The notes under the pieces: model-generated
Told to the model about the DNA's origin: nothing
The model's input: the letters and a program-made list of their open reading frames with translations, nothing else
Databases searched by the model: none
Shown here: one piece after another, positions 44,468 through 53,805 of the stretch
Position numbering within the stretch: the stretch's first letter is position 1
Layout of the letters: every line of letters begins with the position of its first letter
Made by a program: the position numbers and the translations under genes
Assembly (NCBI RefSeq): GCF_020687685.1
Contig: NZ_JAJEWM010000001.1
Coordinates: 1,612,001 to 1,676,000 of the forward strand
From: Tessaracoccus sp. OS52
GTDB lineage: Bacteria > Actinomycetota > Actinomycetes > Propionibacteriales > Propionibacteriaceae
DNA: 64,000 nucleotides
Reading direction: 5' to 3'

Positions 44468-47179
44468 ATGAAACTTCGCAGTCGCATCGCCGCAGTGTCC
44501 GCGGCGGCCGCAGTGACGCTGACGGGCTTCGGAGCCCTCAGCCCGTTCCCCTTCGCGCAGGCCGCCCCGGCCACGGACCTGATGATCAGCGTCTACGTCG
44601 AGGGCAGCGGCAGCAACAAGGCCATCGAGCTTCACAACCCCACCGATGTGGCCATCGACCTGGCCGGCTACACCGTCGAGCTCTACTCCAACGGAGCGGC
44701 GACGGCCACCAACAGCCTGGGTCTCCAGGGGTCGCTCGAACCCGGAGGTCACTACACCATCACGAACTCGCTCGCCTCGGCCGAGCTTGCCGCTCACAGC
44801 GACGTGACCAGCGCCGTGACCAACTACAACGGTGACGACGCGCTGGTCCTCAGGAAGGGCACCGCCGTCATCGATTCCATGGGACAGGTCGGCTTCGACC
44901 CGGGGACCTCCTGGTCCGCCAACGGGGTGAACATGCTCGACATGACCCTGACCAAGAAGGCCTGCACCGTCGACGCGTCGCCCTCCGATGCCTACGACCC
45001 CTCAGTCGACTTCGCGGCCACGGCCCAGAACGACTTCTCCACGCTCGGATCCGTCGACTGCACAGGCACCGAGCCGTCGCAGACCCCCACCGTCGACCCG
45101 ACGCAGACACCGGAGCCCACCGTCGACCCGACGCAGACACCGGACCCCACCGTGACGCCGACCGTCTCACCCACCCCGACGCAGGACCCGTCGGGACTGA
45201 GCATCGGTGCCGTCCAGGGCACGACGAACACCAGCCCCTATGTGAACCAGACGGTGACGCTGGACGCGTTCGTGACCGCCACCTTCCAGGGCACCGAATC
45301 GGGCCGTGCCCAGTTCAGTGGCTACTACATCCAGGACGCCGGTGACGGTGACGCCGCCACCAGCGACGGCCTGTTCGTCTACGCCCCCAACGGCCCTGCC
45401 CGCAGGGTCGGTGAGGAGATTCGCATCACGGGCACCATCGTGGAGGCCTTCGGCCAGACCCAGCTCAACCCCACCGAGGTCACCGTCCTCTCCACCTCAG
45501 ACACGGCCGCGATCCCCGCCACGGAGCTGACAGTGCCTGTCTCCGACTACGAGCGCTTCGAGGGGATGTACGTGACGTTCCCGCAGCAACTGACCATCCT
45601 TGAGTTCTTCAACTTCGACCGCTTCGGCGAGATCGTCTACGGCCTCGAGCGCCAGTGGACTCCCACCGCCGTGACGGAACCGGGTGCAACCGCTCAGACG
45701 CTCGCCGCCCACAATGCAGCGAGCCGGATCGTCGTCGATGACGGCTTCAACTCCCAGAACGTCTCCCCCGCCATCCACCCCAACGGTGAGCCGTTCGCCA
45801 GGGACAACTACTTCCGCGGCGGCGACAGGGTCGCCAACCTCACGGGTGTGATGAGCTTCCGCAACAGCACTTTCAAGCTGCAGCCCACCCAGGGCGCCGA
45901 CTACACGGCCGCCAACCCGCGCCCGGAGGCCCCCGCGGTCGGCGGCGACTTCAAGGTGGCATCGTTCAACGTCCTCAACTACTTCACGACGCTGAACATG
46001 CGTGGAGCCACGACGCCGGAGGAACTCCAGCGCCAGCAGGCCAAGATCGTCGCGGCGCTGGCGGAGATCGACGCCGACGTCGTGGGACTCATGGAGATCC
46101 AGAACAACGCGCCGACCGCGGTCGCGCACCTCGTCGCCGGACTCAACGCCGCGGTCGGGGAAGGTACCTACGCCTACATCGACACCGGCGTGCAGGGCAC
46201 CGACGAGATCTTCCAGGCCATCATCTACAAGACAGCCACCGCCCAGCCCGTCGGGGATTTCGCGGTGCTGGACTTCAACGACGGCCGCAACCGGCCCAGC
46301 CTGTCGCAGACCTTCCGTCACCGCACCTCCGGTGAACTTGTCACCGTCAACGTGAACCACCTGAAGTCGAAGGGGTCCGCGTGCACCGGGGACCCGGACC
46401 TGGGCGATGGCCAGGGCAACTGCAACCTCACCCGAGTGGCCGCCGCACAGGACATCGTGAAGTGGCTGGCGACGGACCCGACGGGGCAGGGCGCCACCCG
46501 CACCATCGTGCTGGGTGACCTGAACTCCTACGACCACGAGGACCCGATCGACGTCTTCGTCGAGTCCGGGTACACCGACCTGGAGAAGAAGTTCAACGGT
46601 GAGCACGCCTACTCCTACGTGTTCGACGGGCAGCTCGGATACCTGGACTACGGCCTCGCCAACGCTGGTGCGGTTGCCGACGTCGTGGGGGCCGCGACGT
46701 GGCACATCAACGCCGACGAGTCGGACCTGTTCGACTACACCATGCGGTTCAAGGCCGACAACGAGGACGCCCTGTTCGCGGCTGACCCCTACCGCTCCTC
46801 CGACCACGACCCCGTGATCATCGGTCTGCAACTTGGAGGCGGTTCCACCCAGAGCCCCACTCCCGAGCCCTCAGCGACGCCCACGCCCACGGTCACCGTG
46901 ACCGCCGAGCCCACGGCGACCCCCACCGTGACCGCCACGGCAACCGTGACCGCCACCGCCACGGTGACCGCCACCGCAACGGTGACCGCCACCGCAACCG
47001 CCACGGTGACCGCCACCGCGACGGTGACGGCCACGACCACGGCGACGGCGACGACCACGGCGACAGTGACCGAGACGGTCACCGCGAAGCCCGGTCGCGG
47101 TCCGAAGCCGGGCAAGGGTCCGCAGCACCGACCTGGATCGCGTGCCCACCTCGGCCCGATCTGGTGGACGCTCAGCTGA
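44468..47179 (+). CDS. Large extracellular nuclease (ExeM/NucH type) with lamin-tail domain
   Basis: 903 aa. A signal peptide ends near residue 32 (PFAQAAP). A lamin-tail domain follows (about 36-195; NKAIELHNPTDVAIDLAGY), then a Thr/Pro repeat linker (about 198-240), an OB-like region (about 242-365) and an endonuclease/exonuclease/phosphatase domain (about 495-790). The last shows FKVASFNVLNYF, the catalytic Glu in GLMEIQNN, NHLKSKG, GDLNSY and the terminal SSDHDPV. The C-terminus has a TVTA-type repeat and a basic end, without LPXTG. It should degrade extracellular DNA/RNA. It stands alone with a terminator. Confidence 0.88.
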   Translation: MKLRSRIAAVSAAAAVTLTGFGALSPFPFAQAAPATDLMISVYVEGSGSNKAIELHNPTDVAIDLAGYTVELYSNGAATATNSLGLQGSLEPGGHYTITNSLASAELAAHSDVTSAVTNYNGDDALVLRKGTAVIDSMGQVGFDPGTSWSANGVNMLDMTLTKKACTVDASPSDAYDPSVDFAATAQNDFSTLGSVDCTGTEPSQTPTVDPTQTPEPTVDPTQTPDPTVTPTVSPTPTQDPSGLSIGAVQGTTNTSPYVNQTVTLDAFVTATFQGTESGRAQFSGYYIQDAGDGDAATSDGLFVYAPNGPARRVGEEIRITGTIVEAFGQTQLNPTEVTVLSTSDTAAIPATELTVPVSDYERFEGMYVTFPQQLTILEFFNFDRFGEIVYGLERQWTPTAVTEPGATAQTLAAHNAASRIVVDDGFNSQNVSPAIHPNGEPFARDNYFRGGDRVANLTGVMSFRNSTFKLQPTQGADYTAANPRPEAPAVGGDFKVASFNVLNYFTTLNMRGATTPEELQRQQAKIVAALAEIDADVVGLMEIQNNAPTAVAHLVAGLNAAVGEGTYAYIDTGVQGTDEIFQAIIYKTATAQPVGDFAVLDFNDGRNRPSLSQTFRHRTSGELVTVNVNHLKSKGSACTGDPDLGDGQGNCNLTRVAAAQDIVKWLATDPTGQGATRTIVLGDLNSYDHEDPIDVFVESGYTDLEKKFNGEHAYSYVFDGQLGYLDYGLANAGAVADVVGAATWHINADESDLFDYTMRFKADNEDALFAADPYRSSDHDPVIIGLQLGGGSTQSPTPEPSATPTPTVTVTAEPTATPTVTATATVTATATVTATATVTATATATVTATATVTATTTATATTTATVTETVTAKPGRGPKPGKGPQHRPGSRAHLGPIWWTLS
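46887..47080 (+). repeat. Low-complexity Thr/Val/Ala-coding repeat in the nuclease gene
   Basis: Imperfect tandem repetition of about 6- to 18-bp units built from ACCGCCACGGTG-like words encodes TATVTATATVTAT-type sequence near residues 815-870. Such tracts expand and shrink by slippage and may act as a flexible or wall-spanning stalk. Confidence 0.75.
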
Positions 47180-47195
47180 GCACCCTGGTACCAGA

Positions 47196-47230
47196 AACGG
47201 GGACCGGTCCTTCGCGGACCGGTCCCCGTT
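47196..47230. terminator. Bidirectional terminator between nuclease and methyltransferase
   Basis: AACGGGGACCGGTCC (47196-47210) and GGACCGGTCCCCGTT (47216-47230) form a perfect 15-bp stem with a TTCGC loop. It lies between convergent genes, 16 bp after the nuclease stop and 15 bp before the methyltransferase stop. Confidence 0.85.
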
Positions 47231-47245
47231 CGGTTCACCAGCGGC

Positions 47246-48043
47246 TCAGCGCAGGACGTAGGCCAGCACCGCCGCAGCAGTCGCGACGTTCAACGAGTCG
47301 ATGCCGTCGGCCATGGGGATCGTGACAGCGACGTCTGCGGCCTCCAGCCAACCCTGGGACAGTCCGTGGCCCTCATTTCCCAGCAGCAGCGCGACCTTGT
47401 CGTCGGTCCGGTAGTCATCCAGCGCGACGGCGTCCTCGGCCAAGGTCGCCGCCACCAACGTGAAGCCGGCACCGCTCACGCGGCCGAGGTCACCGTCGGA
47501 GGACATCCTGCGCCACGGCAGTTGCAGGGAGGCACCCATGGAGGCCTTGATCGCACGCCGGTAGAGCGGGTCGGCACTGGTGGCCGAAACCACGACGCCG
47601 TCCCACCCCAGTGCGGCCGCGACGCGCAGAATCGAACCGATGTTGGCGTGATCGACGATGTCCTCGCACACGATCAGCCGCCGTCCGGACAGGAGCACTT
47701 CCCAGGACGCCTCAACGGGTCGCAGGAACGAGGCGAGCGCGCCGCGGTGGATGTGGAACCCGCTCACGGCCTCGACCATGGCCGCGGAGGCGACGTAGCA
47801 GGGGACTTCCGGCCAGGCCGCGATCACGTCGTGGAGTCCTGGCAGCCAGCGCTCCTGCAACAGGAAGGATCGCGGTCTGGCTCCTGCCTCGGCGGCCCGT
47901 CGGATGATCTTCTCGCCCTCCGCGATGAACAGGCCCTCGGCCTGCTCGAGATGGCGACGCAGTCGTGAATCCCGCAAGGACACGTAGTCCGCCAGGCGGG
48001 GATCCGACGGGTCGGCTACCTCAACGAGCACGGGCACGCTCAC
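47246..48043 (-). CDS. TrmH/SpoU-family RNA 2'-O-methyltransferase
   Basis: 265 aa from the GTG at 48043; the start lacks a clear ribosome site and the GTG at 48037 is an alternative. SPOUT methyltransferase with a deep trefoil knot. Conserved motifs: VCEDIVDHANIGSILRVAAAL (about residues 120-140), ALLLGNEGHGLSQ near 208, and IPMADGIDSLNVATAAAVLAY near the C-terminus. The N-terminal part (RRHLEQAEGLFIAEGEKIIRRA) is the substrate-binding SpoU_sub_bind-like region. It modifies rRNA or tRNA; which site cannot be told. Confidence 0.88.
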   Translation of the reverse strand: MSVPVLVEVADPSDPRLADYVSLRDSRLRRHLEQAEGLFIAEGEKIIRRAAEAGARPRSFLLQERWLPGLHDVIAAWPEVPCYVASAAMVEAVSGFHIHRGALASFLRPVEASWEVLLSGRRLIVCEDIVDHANIGSILRVAAALGWDGVVVSATSADPLYRRAIKASMGASLQLPWRRMSSDGDLGRVSGAGFTLVAATLAEDAVALDDYRTDDKVALLLGNEGHGLSQGWLEAADVAVTIPMADGIDSLNVATAAAVLAYVLR

Positions 48044-48110
48044 TCGACGCGGACCAGGACGACTCCATGCCGAAAGCCTAGCGGGGACGGGAACGGATAC
48101 CTTTGGTGGC

Positions 48111-49106
48111 ATGCCGCGCCCCCCGTCCAGGATCGACCCGTTTGTGCTCATGATCCTGGCGGCGGCCGGACTCGCCTTCCTGCTGCCGGCCACCGGGGGC
48201 GCAGCGGTCGCCGTCGACTGGGCCACCAGGGTCGCCGTCTTCATCCTCTTCTTCGGGTACGGCGCCAAGCTCTCGGTCCATGAGGCCGTCGCCGGCCTCA
48301 GACACTGGCGTCTACATCTGGTGATCCTGGCGTGCACCTTCGTGGTGTTCCCGCTGGTCGGCGCGGGGTTCCTCGCAATCCCCGACGGCGTCATCGGCGT
48401 CACCACGAGGCTCGGCCTGGCGTTCCTGTGCCTGGTGCCCTCCACGGTGCAGTCCTCGATCACCTTCACCTCGCTGGCTGGGGGCAACGTCCCCGGAGCC
48501 ATGGTGTCGGCAACGGCGTCCAACCTGCTCGGCGTCCTCGTCACCCCAATGCTGGCGCTGCTGATGCTCCCCGCCAACGGTGGCTCGGGCATCGGCCTCG
48601 ACCAGTTCCTCGGTGTCGTGGTCCAGCTGTTGCTGCCGTTCGTGCTCGGGCAGCTGTCGCGGCGCTGGACTGCCGGTTTCATGAGCACCCACTCGCGCAG
48701 GATCAAGTACTGGGATCAGGGGGTGATCTGCCTGGTCGTGTACGGGGCCTTCTCGGACTTCTTCGCCCAGGGAATGTGGCGTCAGGTGGAGCCCTGGGAC
48801 CTGCTGGTCATGGTGGCGCTCTGCCTTGCCCTGCTCGCAGCGATGCTCTGGTTCACGTGGCACCTCGGTGGCTGGCTGAATTTCACCCACCCGGACCGGA
48901 TCGCGATCATGTTCTGTGGCACCAAGAAGTCGCTCGCCACTGGTGTCCCGATGGCGAGCGTTCTGTTCGCGGACCAGTCCGTCGGTCTGGTGGTGCTGCC
49001 GCTCATGGTCTTCCACCAGTTGCAGTTGATGGCCTGCACGGTCATCGCCGGGCGCCTCGCCCGCGGCACAGGCGAAACCGCCGGTGCTCGTCCCCCGGGA
49101 ACCTGA
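48111..49106 (+). CDS. Bile acid:sodium symporter-like membrane protein (SBF_like)
   Basis: 331 aa, about nine to ten transmembrane helices. The family segment with a broken helix is visible (FLCLVPSTVQSSITFTSLAGGNVPGA, about residues 102-127), as is the second one near FCGTKKSLATGVPMASVLF (about 266-284). This form corresponds to the YfeH/SBF_like subgroup. It transports an organic anion with sodium, but the natural substrate is unknown. It is divergent from the SpoU-type methyltransferase gene. Confidence 0.85.
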   Translation: MPRPPSRIDPFVLMILAAAGLAFLLPATGGAAVAVDWATRVAVFILFFGYGAKLSVHEAVAGLRHWRLHLVILACTFVVFPLVGAGFLAIPDGVIGVTTRLGLAFLCLVPSTVQSSITFTSLAGGNVPGAMVSATASNLLGVLVTPMLALLMLPANGGSGIGLDQFLGVVVQLLLPFVLGQLSRRWTAGFMSTHSRRIKYWDQGVICLVVYGAFSDFFAQGMWRQVEPWDLLVMVALCLALLAAMLWFTWHLGGWLNFTHPDRIAIMFCGTKKSLATGVPMASVLFADQSVGLVVLPLMVFHQLQLMACTVIAGRLARGTGETAGARPPGT

Positions 49107-49139
49107 CCCGCACTGCGGCAAGGGGAAACAATCTTGATG

Positions 49140-49168
49140 TTGAGATTTCTTCGCGCGTGCTCTAGCTT
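49140..49168 (+). promoter_or_regulatory. Candidate promoter for the DUF485-actP operon
   Basis: TTGAGA (49140-49145) and TAGCTT (49163-49168) are 17 bp apart, about 50 bp before the GTG start at 49219. The -10 match is partial. Confidence 0.4.
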
Positions 49169-49218
49169 CAGCTTCCGGGACCAGCGTTGGCCCCGCCCAG
49201 CCTCGAAGGAGCATTGCA

Positions 49219-49656
49219 GTGACGCAACAGCAAGAGGATTCGCGCCCCCTCCGCAACGAAGATGAACCCGAGTTCCACCTGCCGGAAGAACACTGGCCCC
49301 TTCCGGAACTGCTGCACACCCAGCCCGGCCACGCGTCGCCGGACAACGCGGCGTTCCTGGTGGCGGCCGCCGGCGAGCAGTACCAGTCCCTGCGCGGAAC
49401 CTTCCGCAGGTTCGCCTTTCCGATGACGATGGCTTCGCTGGTGTCGTACTTCACCTACGTGCTCCTGTCCATCTACGCTGAGGGCTTCATGGCCCAGCCC
49501 CTGCTCGGCGCCCTCAACGTGGGCATGGCGCTCGGACTCACCCAGTTCGCCATCACGTGGATCTGGACCGCAATCTACGTCCGCTACGCGCAGCGTCGCC
49601 TCGACCCGGCCGCGTCCGACCTGAAGGCCCAACTCGAGGGCGGGATGGTGGCGTGA
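49219..49656 (+). CDS. DUF485 membrane protein (acetate-symporter partner)
   Basis: 145 aa; GTG at 49219 with AAGGAG upstream. A cytosolic N-terminal half is followed by two transmembrane helices (FAFPMTMASLVSYFTYVLLSIY and LGLTQFAITWIWTAIYVRYA), the DUF485 pattern. It corresponds to E. coli YjcH, which is co-encoded with ActP. Its stop shares a base with the actP start (TGATG). Confidence 0.9.
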   Translation: MTQQQEDSRPLRNEDEPEFHLPEEHWPLPELLHTQPGHASPDNAAFLVAAAGEQYQSLRGTFRRFAFPMTMASLVSYFTYVLLSIYAEGFMAQPLLGALNVGMALGLTQFAITWIWTAIYVRYAQRRLDPAASDLKAQLEGGMVA

Positions 49657-51269
49657 TGCTCCTCGAGACCTATGGCAACCCAGCGATCAACATCGGCGTC
49701 TTCGCCGTGTTCGTGGCGCTGACGATGGGGATCGTCATCGTCGTGACCCGCCAGAAGGCAAAGGCGTCGGACTTCTACACCGGAGGTGCGGCATTCTCGG
49801 GCCGGCAGAACGGCCTCGCCATCACCGGTGACTACCTCTCGGCAGCCTCCTTCCTCGGCGTCACGGGCGCGATCGCCATCTACGGCTACGACGGGCTGCT
49901 CTATGCGGTCGGGTTCTTCGTGGCCTGGATCGTCGCCCTGTTCCTCGTGGCCGAGCCGCTGCGCAACACCGGCAAGTACACGATGGCCGACGTCCTCAGC
50001 TTCCGGATGAGGCAGAAGCCGGTGCGGACCGCAGCGGCGACGTCCACCCTGGTGGTGTCGTTCGTCTACCTGCTCGCGCAGATGGCCGGCGCAGGTGGCC
50101 TCGTGGCCCTACTGCTCGGTGTGTCCGACAAGACCACCCAGGGCTGGGTCATCGCGCTGGTGGGGGCCTTGATGGTGGTCTACGTGCTGGTCGGCGGCAT
50201 GAAGGGCACCACGTGGGTGCAGATGATCAAGGCCGTACTCCTCGTCGCAGGGGCGGCGATCATGGCGGTGATCGTGATGCTCGGCAACGGGTTCAACCTC
50301 TCCGAGCTGCTGGCAGGCGCCCAGAGCGCCGGCCTCGACAGCACCACCGGCGCCGGACGCGACCTGCTGCAGCCCATGCAGCAGTACGGCGGCTCTGCCA
50401 TCACCAAGCTCTCCTTCCTCTCGCTGGCGCTCGCCCTGGTGCTCGGGCCTTCCGGCCTGCCGCACGTGCTGATGCGCTTCTACACGGTGCCGACGGCGAA
50501 GGAGGCCCGCCGTTCGGCGGTGTGGGCCATCATCCTGATCGGGGGCTTCTACCTGCTCACGCTCATCCTCGGCATGGGCGCCGCGATGCTGGTCGGGCAG
50601 CAGACCATCCTCGACGCCCCCGGCGGCGTCAACTCCGCGGCACCGATGCTGGCGCTCGTGATCGGCGGCGAGGTGTTCATGGGGGTCATCTCCGGGATTG
50701 CGTTCGCCACCATCCTCGCCGTCGTGGCAGGGCTGACAATCACCGCATCGGCCTCATTCGCGCACGACGTCTACAACAACGTCATCAATAACGGCTCGGT
50801 CGACCCGGTCGAGGAGGTGAGGGTGGCTCGCATCACATCCGTGGTCATCGGCGTCCTCGCGATCCTCGGTGGCATCCTCGCCAATGGACAAAACATCGCG
50901 TTCCTGATTTCGCTCGCCTTCGCGGTCGCGGCCTCGGCGAACCTGCCCTCGATCCTGTACACCCTGTACTGGCGCCGGTTCAACACCCGCGGTTCCGTGT
51001 GGAGCATCTACACGGGTCTGGTCAGCTCAGTGGTGCTGATCGTCTTCTCGCCTTCGGTATCCGGATCGGCGACGTCGATGCTGGGTGAGGGAGTCGACTT
51101 CGCGTGGTTCCCGCTCACCAACCCGGCGCTGGTCTCCGTGCCCCTGGCGTTCCTCGCCGGCTGCGTCGGCACGCTCACCGCGTCGCACAAGGCAGACGAG
51201 GACCTGGCGATCGAGATGGAGGTCCGTTCCATGACTGGCGCCGGAGCAGGCGACGCAGTGGCCCACTGA
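49656..51269 (+). CDS. actP: Cation/acetate symporter, SSS family (ActP-like)
   Basis: 537 aa, about 13 transmembrane helices. The SSS-family start (VTRQKAKASDFYTGGAAFSGRQNGLAI, about residues 29-55) and GDYLSAASFLGVTGAIAIYGYDG (about 57-79) are characteristic of ActP/acetate transporters, and PSGLPHVLMRFYTVP near 265 belongs to the sodium-site region. It takes up acetate, propionate or pyruvate with a cation. The pairing with DUF485 supports the ActP assignment over other SSS members. Confidence 0.9.
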   Translation: MLLETYGNPAINIGVFAVFVALTMGIVIVVTRQKAKASDFYTGGAAFSGRQNGLAITGDYLSAASFLGVTGAIAIYGYDGLLYAVGFFVAWIVALFLVAEPLRNTGKYTMADVLSFRMRQKPVRTAAATSTLVVSFVYLLAQMAGAGGLVALLLGVSDKTTQGWVIALVGALMVVYVLVGGMKGTTWVQMIKAVLLVAGAAIMAVIVMLGNGFNLSELLAGAQSAGLDSTTGAGRDLLQPMQQYGGSAITKLSFLSLALALVLGPSGLPHVLMRFYTVPTAKEARRSAVWAIILIGGFYLLTLILGMGAAMLVGQQTILDAPGGVNSAAPMLALVIGGEVFMGVISGIAFATILAVVAGLTITASASFAHDVYNNVINNGSVDPVEEVRVARITSVVIGVLAILGGILANGQNIAFLISLAFAVAASANLPSILYTLYWRRFNTRGSVWSIYTGLVSSVVLIVFSPSVSGSATSMLGEGVDFAWFPLTNPALVSVPLAFLAGCVGTLTASHKADEDLAIEMEVRSMTGAGAGDAVAH

Positions 51270-51288
51270 AACCCCCTCCGCGGGCGCC

Positions 51289-52482
51289 TCAGCCCTCCTC
51301 GGGCCTGGGCGCCTGCGCGCGGGAGGGTTCGGGATCGGGCACGCCGCTGACGGGCGGGGCCGACGGCGTCTCCTGACGGGGGCTGTCGAGCTCTGCCGGC
51401 TTGGAACCTCGCCGGGTGTGCCGCAGGACCGCGTTCTGCTCCATCGCCTGCGCTTCCGCGATCGCCTGCTGCATCGTCTCGTCCGAGCGTTCCCGGTCCT
51501 GGTCCCGCTGCGCGGCGATCTCTGCCTGCACGTCTATCCGCTCCGGGGCCTGGAAGTTGTCACCCACCTTGGAGATGTAGTCGCGGACATTCTCCGCGCC
51601 CGACACCTGCCCGAGACCCTTCAGTGCGTCGTTGAGTTCGCTGGGGATGATCCACATCTTGTTCGAGTCCCCGGAGGCCAACCGTGGCAGCATCTGCATG
51701 TACTGGTAGGCCAGCAGCCCTTGGTCCGGCTGACCCGCGTGGATGGCGCCGAAGACGGTGGTGATGGCCTGAGCCTCGCCCTCCGCGCGCAGCATCGCGG
51801 ACTGGCGGTCCGCCTGTGCGCGCAGCACGGCGGCCTCCCGTTCACCCTGGGCCCGGAGAATGGAGGACTCCCTGTCACCGCCCGCCTGCAGGATCTGCGA
51901 CTGTCGCTGGCCCTCGGCCAGGAGGATCTGCGCTCGTTTGTCGCGCTCGGCCCGGGCGCCCTTCTCCATTGCGTCGCGGATGGTGGGCGGCGGGTCGATC
52001 GCCCGCAACTCCACCCGGTTGACCTTGATCCCCCACTTGCCGGTGGCCTCGTCGAGGACCATGCGCAGCTTCTGGTTGATCTCCTCGCGCGAGGTGAGTG
52101 CCGCCTCGAGATCCATCCCACCGATGATGTTGCGCAGCGTCGTCATGGTGAGCTGTTCGATGGCGTCGTGGTAGTTCTGGGCCTCGTAGGCGGCCCGTAC
52201 CGGATCAACGATCTGGAAGTAGATGACCGAGTCGATGGAGACCATCAGGTTGTCCTCGGTGATCACGCCCTGGGGCGGGAACGGGACGACCTCCTCGCGC
52301 ATGTCCATGGTGTAGGCGACGCGGTCGAACACGGGAATCACCAGGTGCGGCCCCGGATCCAGGCGGCGCCGGAACTTGCCGAGTCGCTCGACGATGCCCA
52401 CGTGCTGCTGGCGCACGATCTTCAGCATCATGAGCAGGAACAGCACCACCACGATTGCGATGCCAATAGCGATGAACTCCAT
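51289..52482 (-). CDS. SPFH/Band 7 membrane protein (stomatin-like)
   Basis: 397 aa. One N-terminal transmembrane segment (residues 2-22), an SPFH domain (about 25-200; VGIVERLGKFRRRLDPGPH, EEINQKLRMVLDEATGKWGI), and a long Ala/Glu/Gln coiled coil (about 185-250) with repeats of the form LRAQGEREAAVLRAQADRQS. A charged Pro-rich tail ends the protein. Resembles QmcA and eukaryotic stomatin, which form membrane rings. It is encoded 15 bp after an NfeD-like gene, the usual partner of SPFH proteins. Confidence 0.9.
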   Translation of the reverse strand: MEFIAIGIAIVVVLFLLMMLKIVRQQHVGIVERLGKFRRRLDPGPHLVIPVFDRVAYTMDMREEVVPFPPQGVITEDNLMVSIDSVIYFQIVDPVRAAYEAQNYHDAIEQLTMTTLRNIIGGMDLEAALTSREEINQKLRMVLDEATGKWGIKVNRVELRAIDPPPTIRDAMEKGARAERDKRAQILLAEGQRQSQILQAGGDRESSILRAQGEREAAVLRAQADRQSAMLRAEGEAQAITTVFGAIHAGQPDQGLLAYQYMQMLPRLASGDSNKMWIIPSELNDALKGLGQVSGAENVRDYISKVGDNFQAPERIDVQAEIAAQRDQDRERSDETMQQAIAEAQAMEQNAVLRHTRRGSKPAELDSPRQETPSAPPVSGVPDPEPSRAQAPRPEEG

Positions 52483-52497
52483 TGTCTCCTCCTTGGC

Positions 52498-52983
52498 TCA
52501 GCTGTGCCCGAGTTCGCCTTGCGACTGCACGGGGTAGACGATCAGGGTTACGCCGTCGATGCCATACACCTCGACGTCATCACCCTCTTCGATGGTGATG
52601 GCCGGATCGAAGGAGCGGGCGTCCCAGATCTGGCCGGACACCTTCACCTCGCCGCCGGTGCGGGTGATCTCCGCAGTCGCCCTGCCCGGGGAACCGACGA
52701 GGGATTCCAGGGAGGACCGGTAGCCGGGTGCGTTGCGGACCTTGTTGAGCAGCGTCGGACGCAACAGGAACAACGTCAGGACAGCCACGACCAGCGCGAC
52801 CATGATCTGCAGCCACCACAGTCCGGGGACGATCAACGCCGTGACACCCCCGGCGAGGGCACCGGCGGCCAGCATCAGGAGCGTGAGGTCCATGGTGAGC
52901 AACTCGAGCGCGGCGAGCCCCACCGCGAGGATCCCCCAGCCGGCCCAGGAGAAGTCACGGAGCCATTGGACGAAGTCATCCAT
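52498..52983 (-). CDS. NfeD-like membrane protein
   Basis: 161 aa from the ATG at 52983, which overlaps the ABC gene's stop (ATGGATGA); a GTG at 53004 is a weaker alternative. Three to four transmembrane helices (WAGWGILAVGLAALELLTMDLTLLMLAAG and following) and a C-terminal OB-fold (about 90-160; GSPGRATAEITRTGGEVKVSG ... YGIDGVTLIVYPV), the short NfeD form without a protease domain. NfeD proteins act with SPFH proteins at membrane microdomains. Confidence 0.85.
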   Translation of the reverse strand: MDDFVQWLRDFSWAGWGILAVGLAALELLTMDLTLLMLAAGALAGGVTALIVPGLWWLQIMVALVVAVLTLFLLRPTLLNKVRNAPGYRSSLESLVGSPGRATAEITRTGGEVKVSGQIWDARSFDPAITIEEGDDVEVYGIDGVTLIVYPVQSQGELGHS

Positions 52984-53770
52984 GTCGGGCCACCGATCTG
53001 GCACTCCAGCGACCGTCGGAGGATTCGACGCGCAAGGCCATGCCGAAGGCCTCGCTCAGGTTCTCGTCGGTGAGGGTTTGGTCTATGGGCCCGGCGGCGG
53101 TGACCCGCCCTCCGGCCATCAGCAGGCAGTGCGTCACGCCGAACGGGATCTCCTCGACGTGGTGGGTGACCAGCATCGAGGCGGGCGCGTACTCGTCGAG
53201 GAAGAGGTCGGAGAGGGTGTCAACCAGCGCCTCCCGCCCTGCGAGATCGAGTCCCCCGGCCGGCTCGTCCAGAAGGAGCAGCTCGGGATCCGTCATCAGG
53301 GCACGGGCGATCTGCGCGCGCTTGCGCTCCCCCTCGCTGAGGGTGCCGAACGTGCGGTCCGCCAGGTGGTCGATCCGCAATTGCTCCATCAACCGCATCG
53401 CCTGCGCGTGGTCGGCGTCCTCGTACTCCTCGCGCCACCGCCCCAGGACCGCGTACGCGGCCGACAGCACGACGTCGAGCACGCGCTCCCCGCGGGGCAA
53501 CTTCTCCGCCAGTGCTGCGGAGGTGAGACCGATCCGGGGCCGCAGTTCGAACACGTCGATGGTGCCCACCACATCACCCAGCAGCCCGACCACACCGTCG
53601 GTCGGGTAGAGCTGGGCCGCGAGCACCTGCAGCATCGTGGTCTTGCCGGCGCCGTTGGGTCCGATGACGACCCAGCGATCCTGCTCCATGACGGTCAGGT
53701 CCACCGAGTCCAGCAGCACCGCGTTCCCACGCTTGACCGTCACGCCTGCAAGTTCCGCCACCGCTGCCAT
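52976..53770 (-). CDS. ABC transporter ATP-binding protein (no permease nearby)
   Basis: 264 aa. Walker A GPNGAGKTT (about residues 37-45), signature LSEGERKRAQIARALMTDP (about 143-161), Walker B LLLLDEPAGGLD and an H-loop MLVTHHVEEIP are intact. It looks like the YlmA-type ATPase group, which occurs without a membrane partner. It overlaps the NfeD gene by 8 nt, hinting at coupled expression. It is 35 bp after fabI on the same strand. Confidence 0.85.
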   Translation of the reverse strand: MAAVAELAGVTVKRGNAVLLDSVDLTVMEQDRWVVIGPNGAGKTTMLQVLAAQLYPTDGVVGLLGDVVGTIDVFELRPRIGLTSAALAEKLPRGERVLDVVLSAAYAVLGRWREEYEDADHAQAMRLMEQLRIDHLADRTFGTLSEGERKRAQIARALMTDPELLLLDEPAGGLDLAGREALVDTLSDLFLDEYAPASMLVTHHVEEIPFGVTHCLLMAGGRVTAAGPIDQTLTDENLSEAFGMALRVESSDGRWSARSVARHG

Positions 53771-53805
53771 GCCCCAACCCTACCGGGGCAGGCGGTAGGG
53801 CGTGG

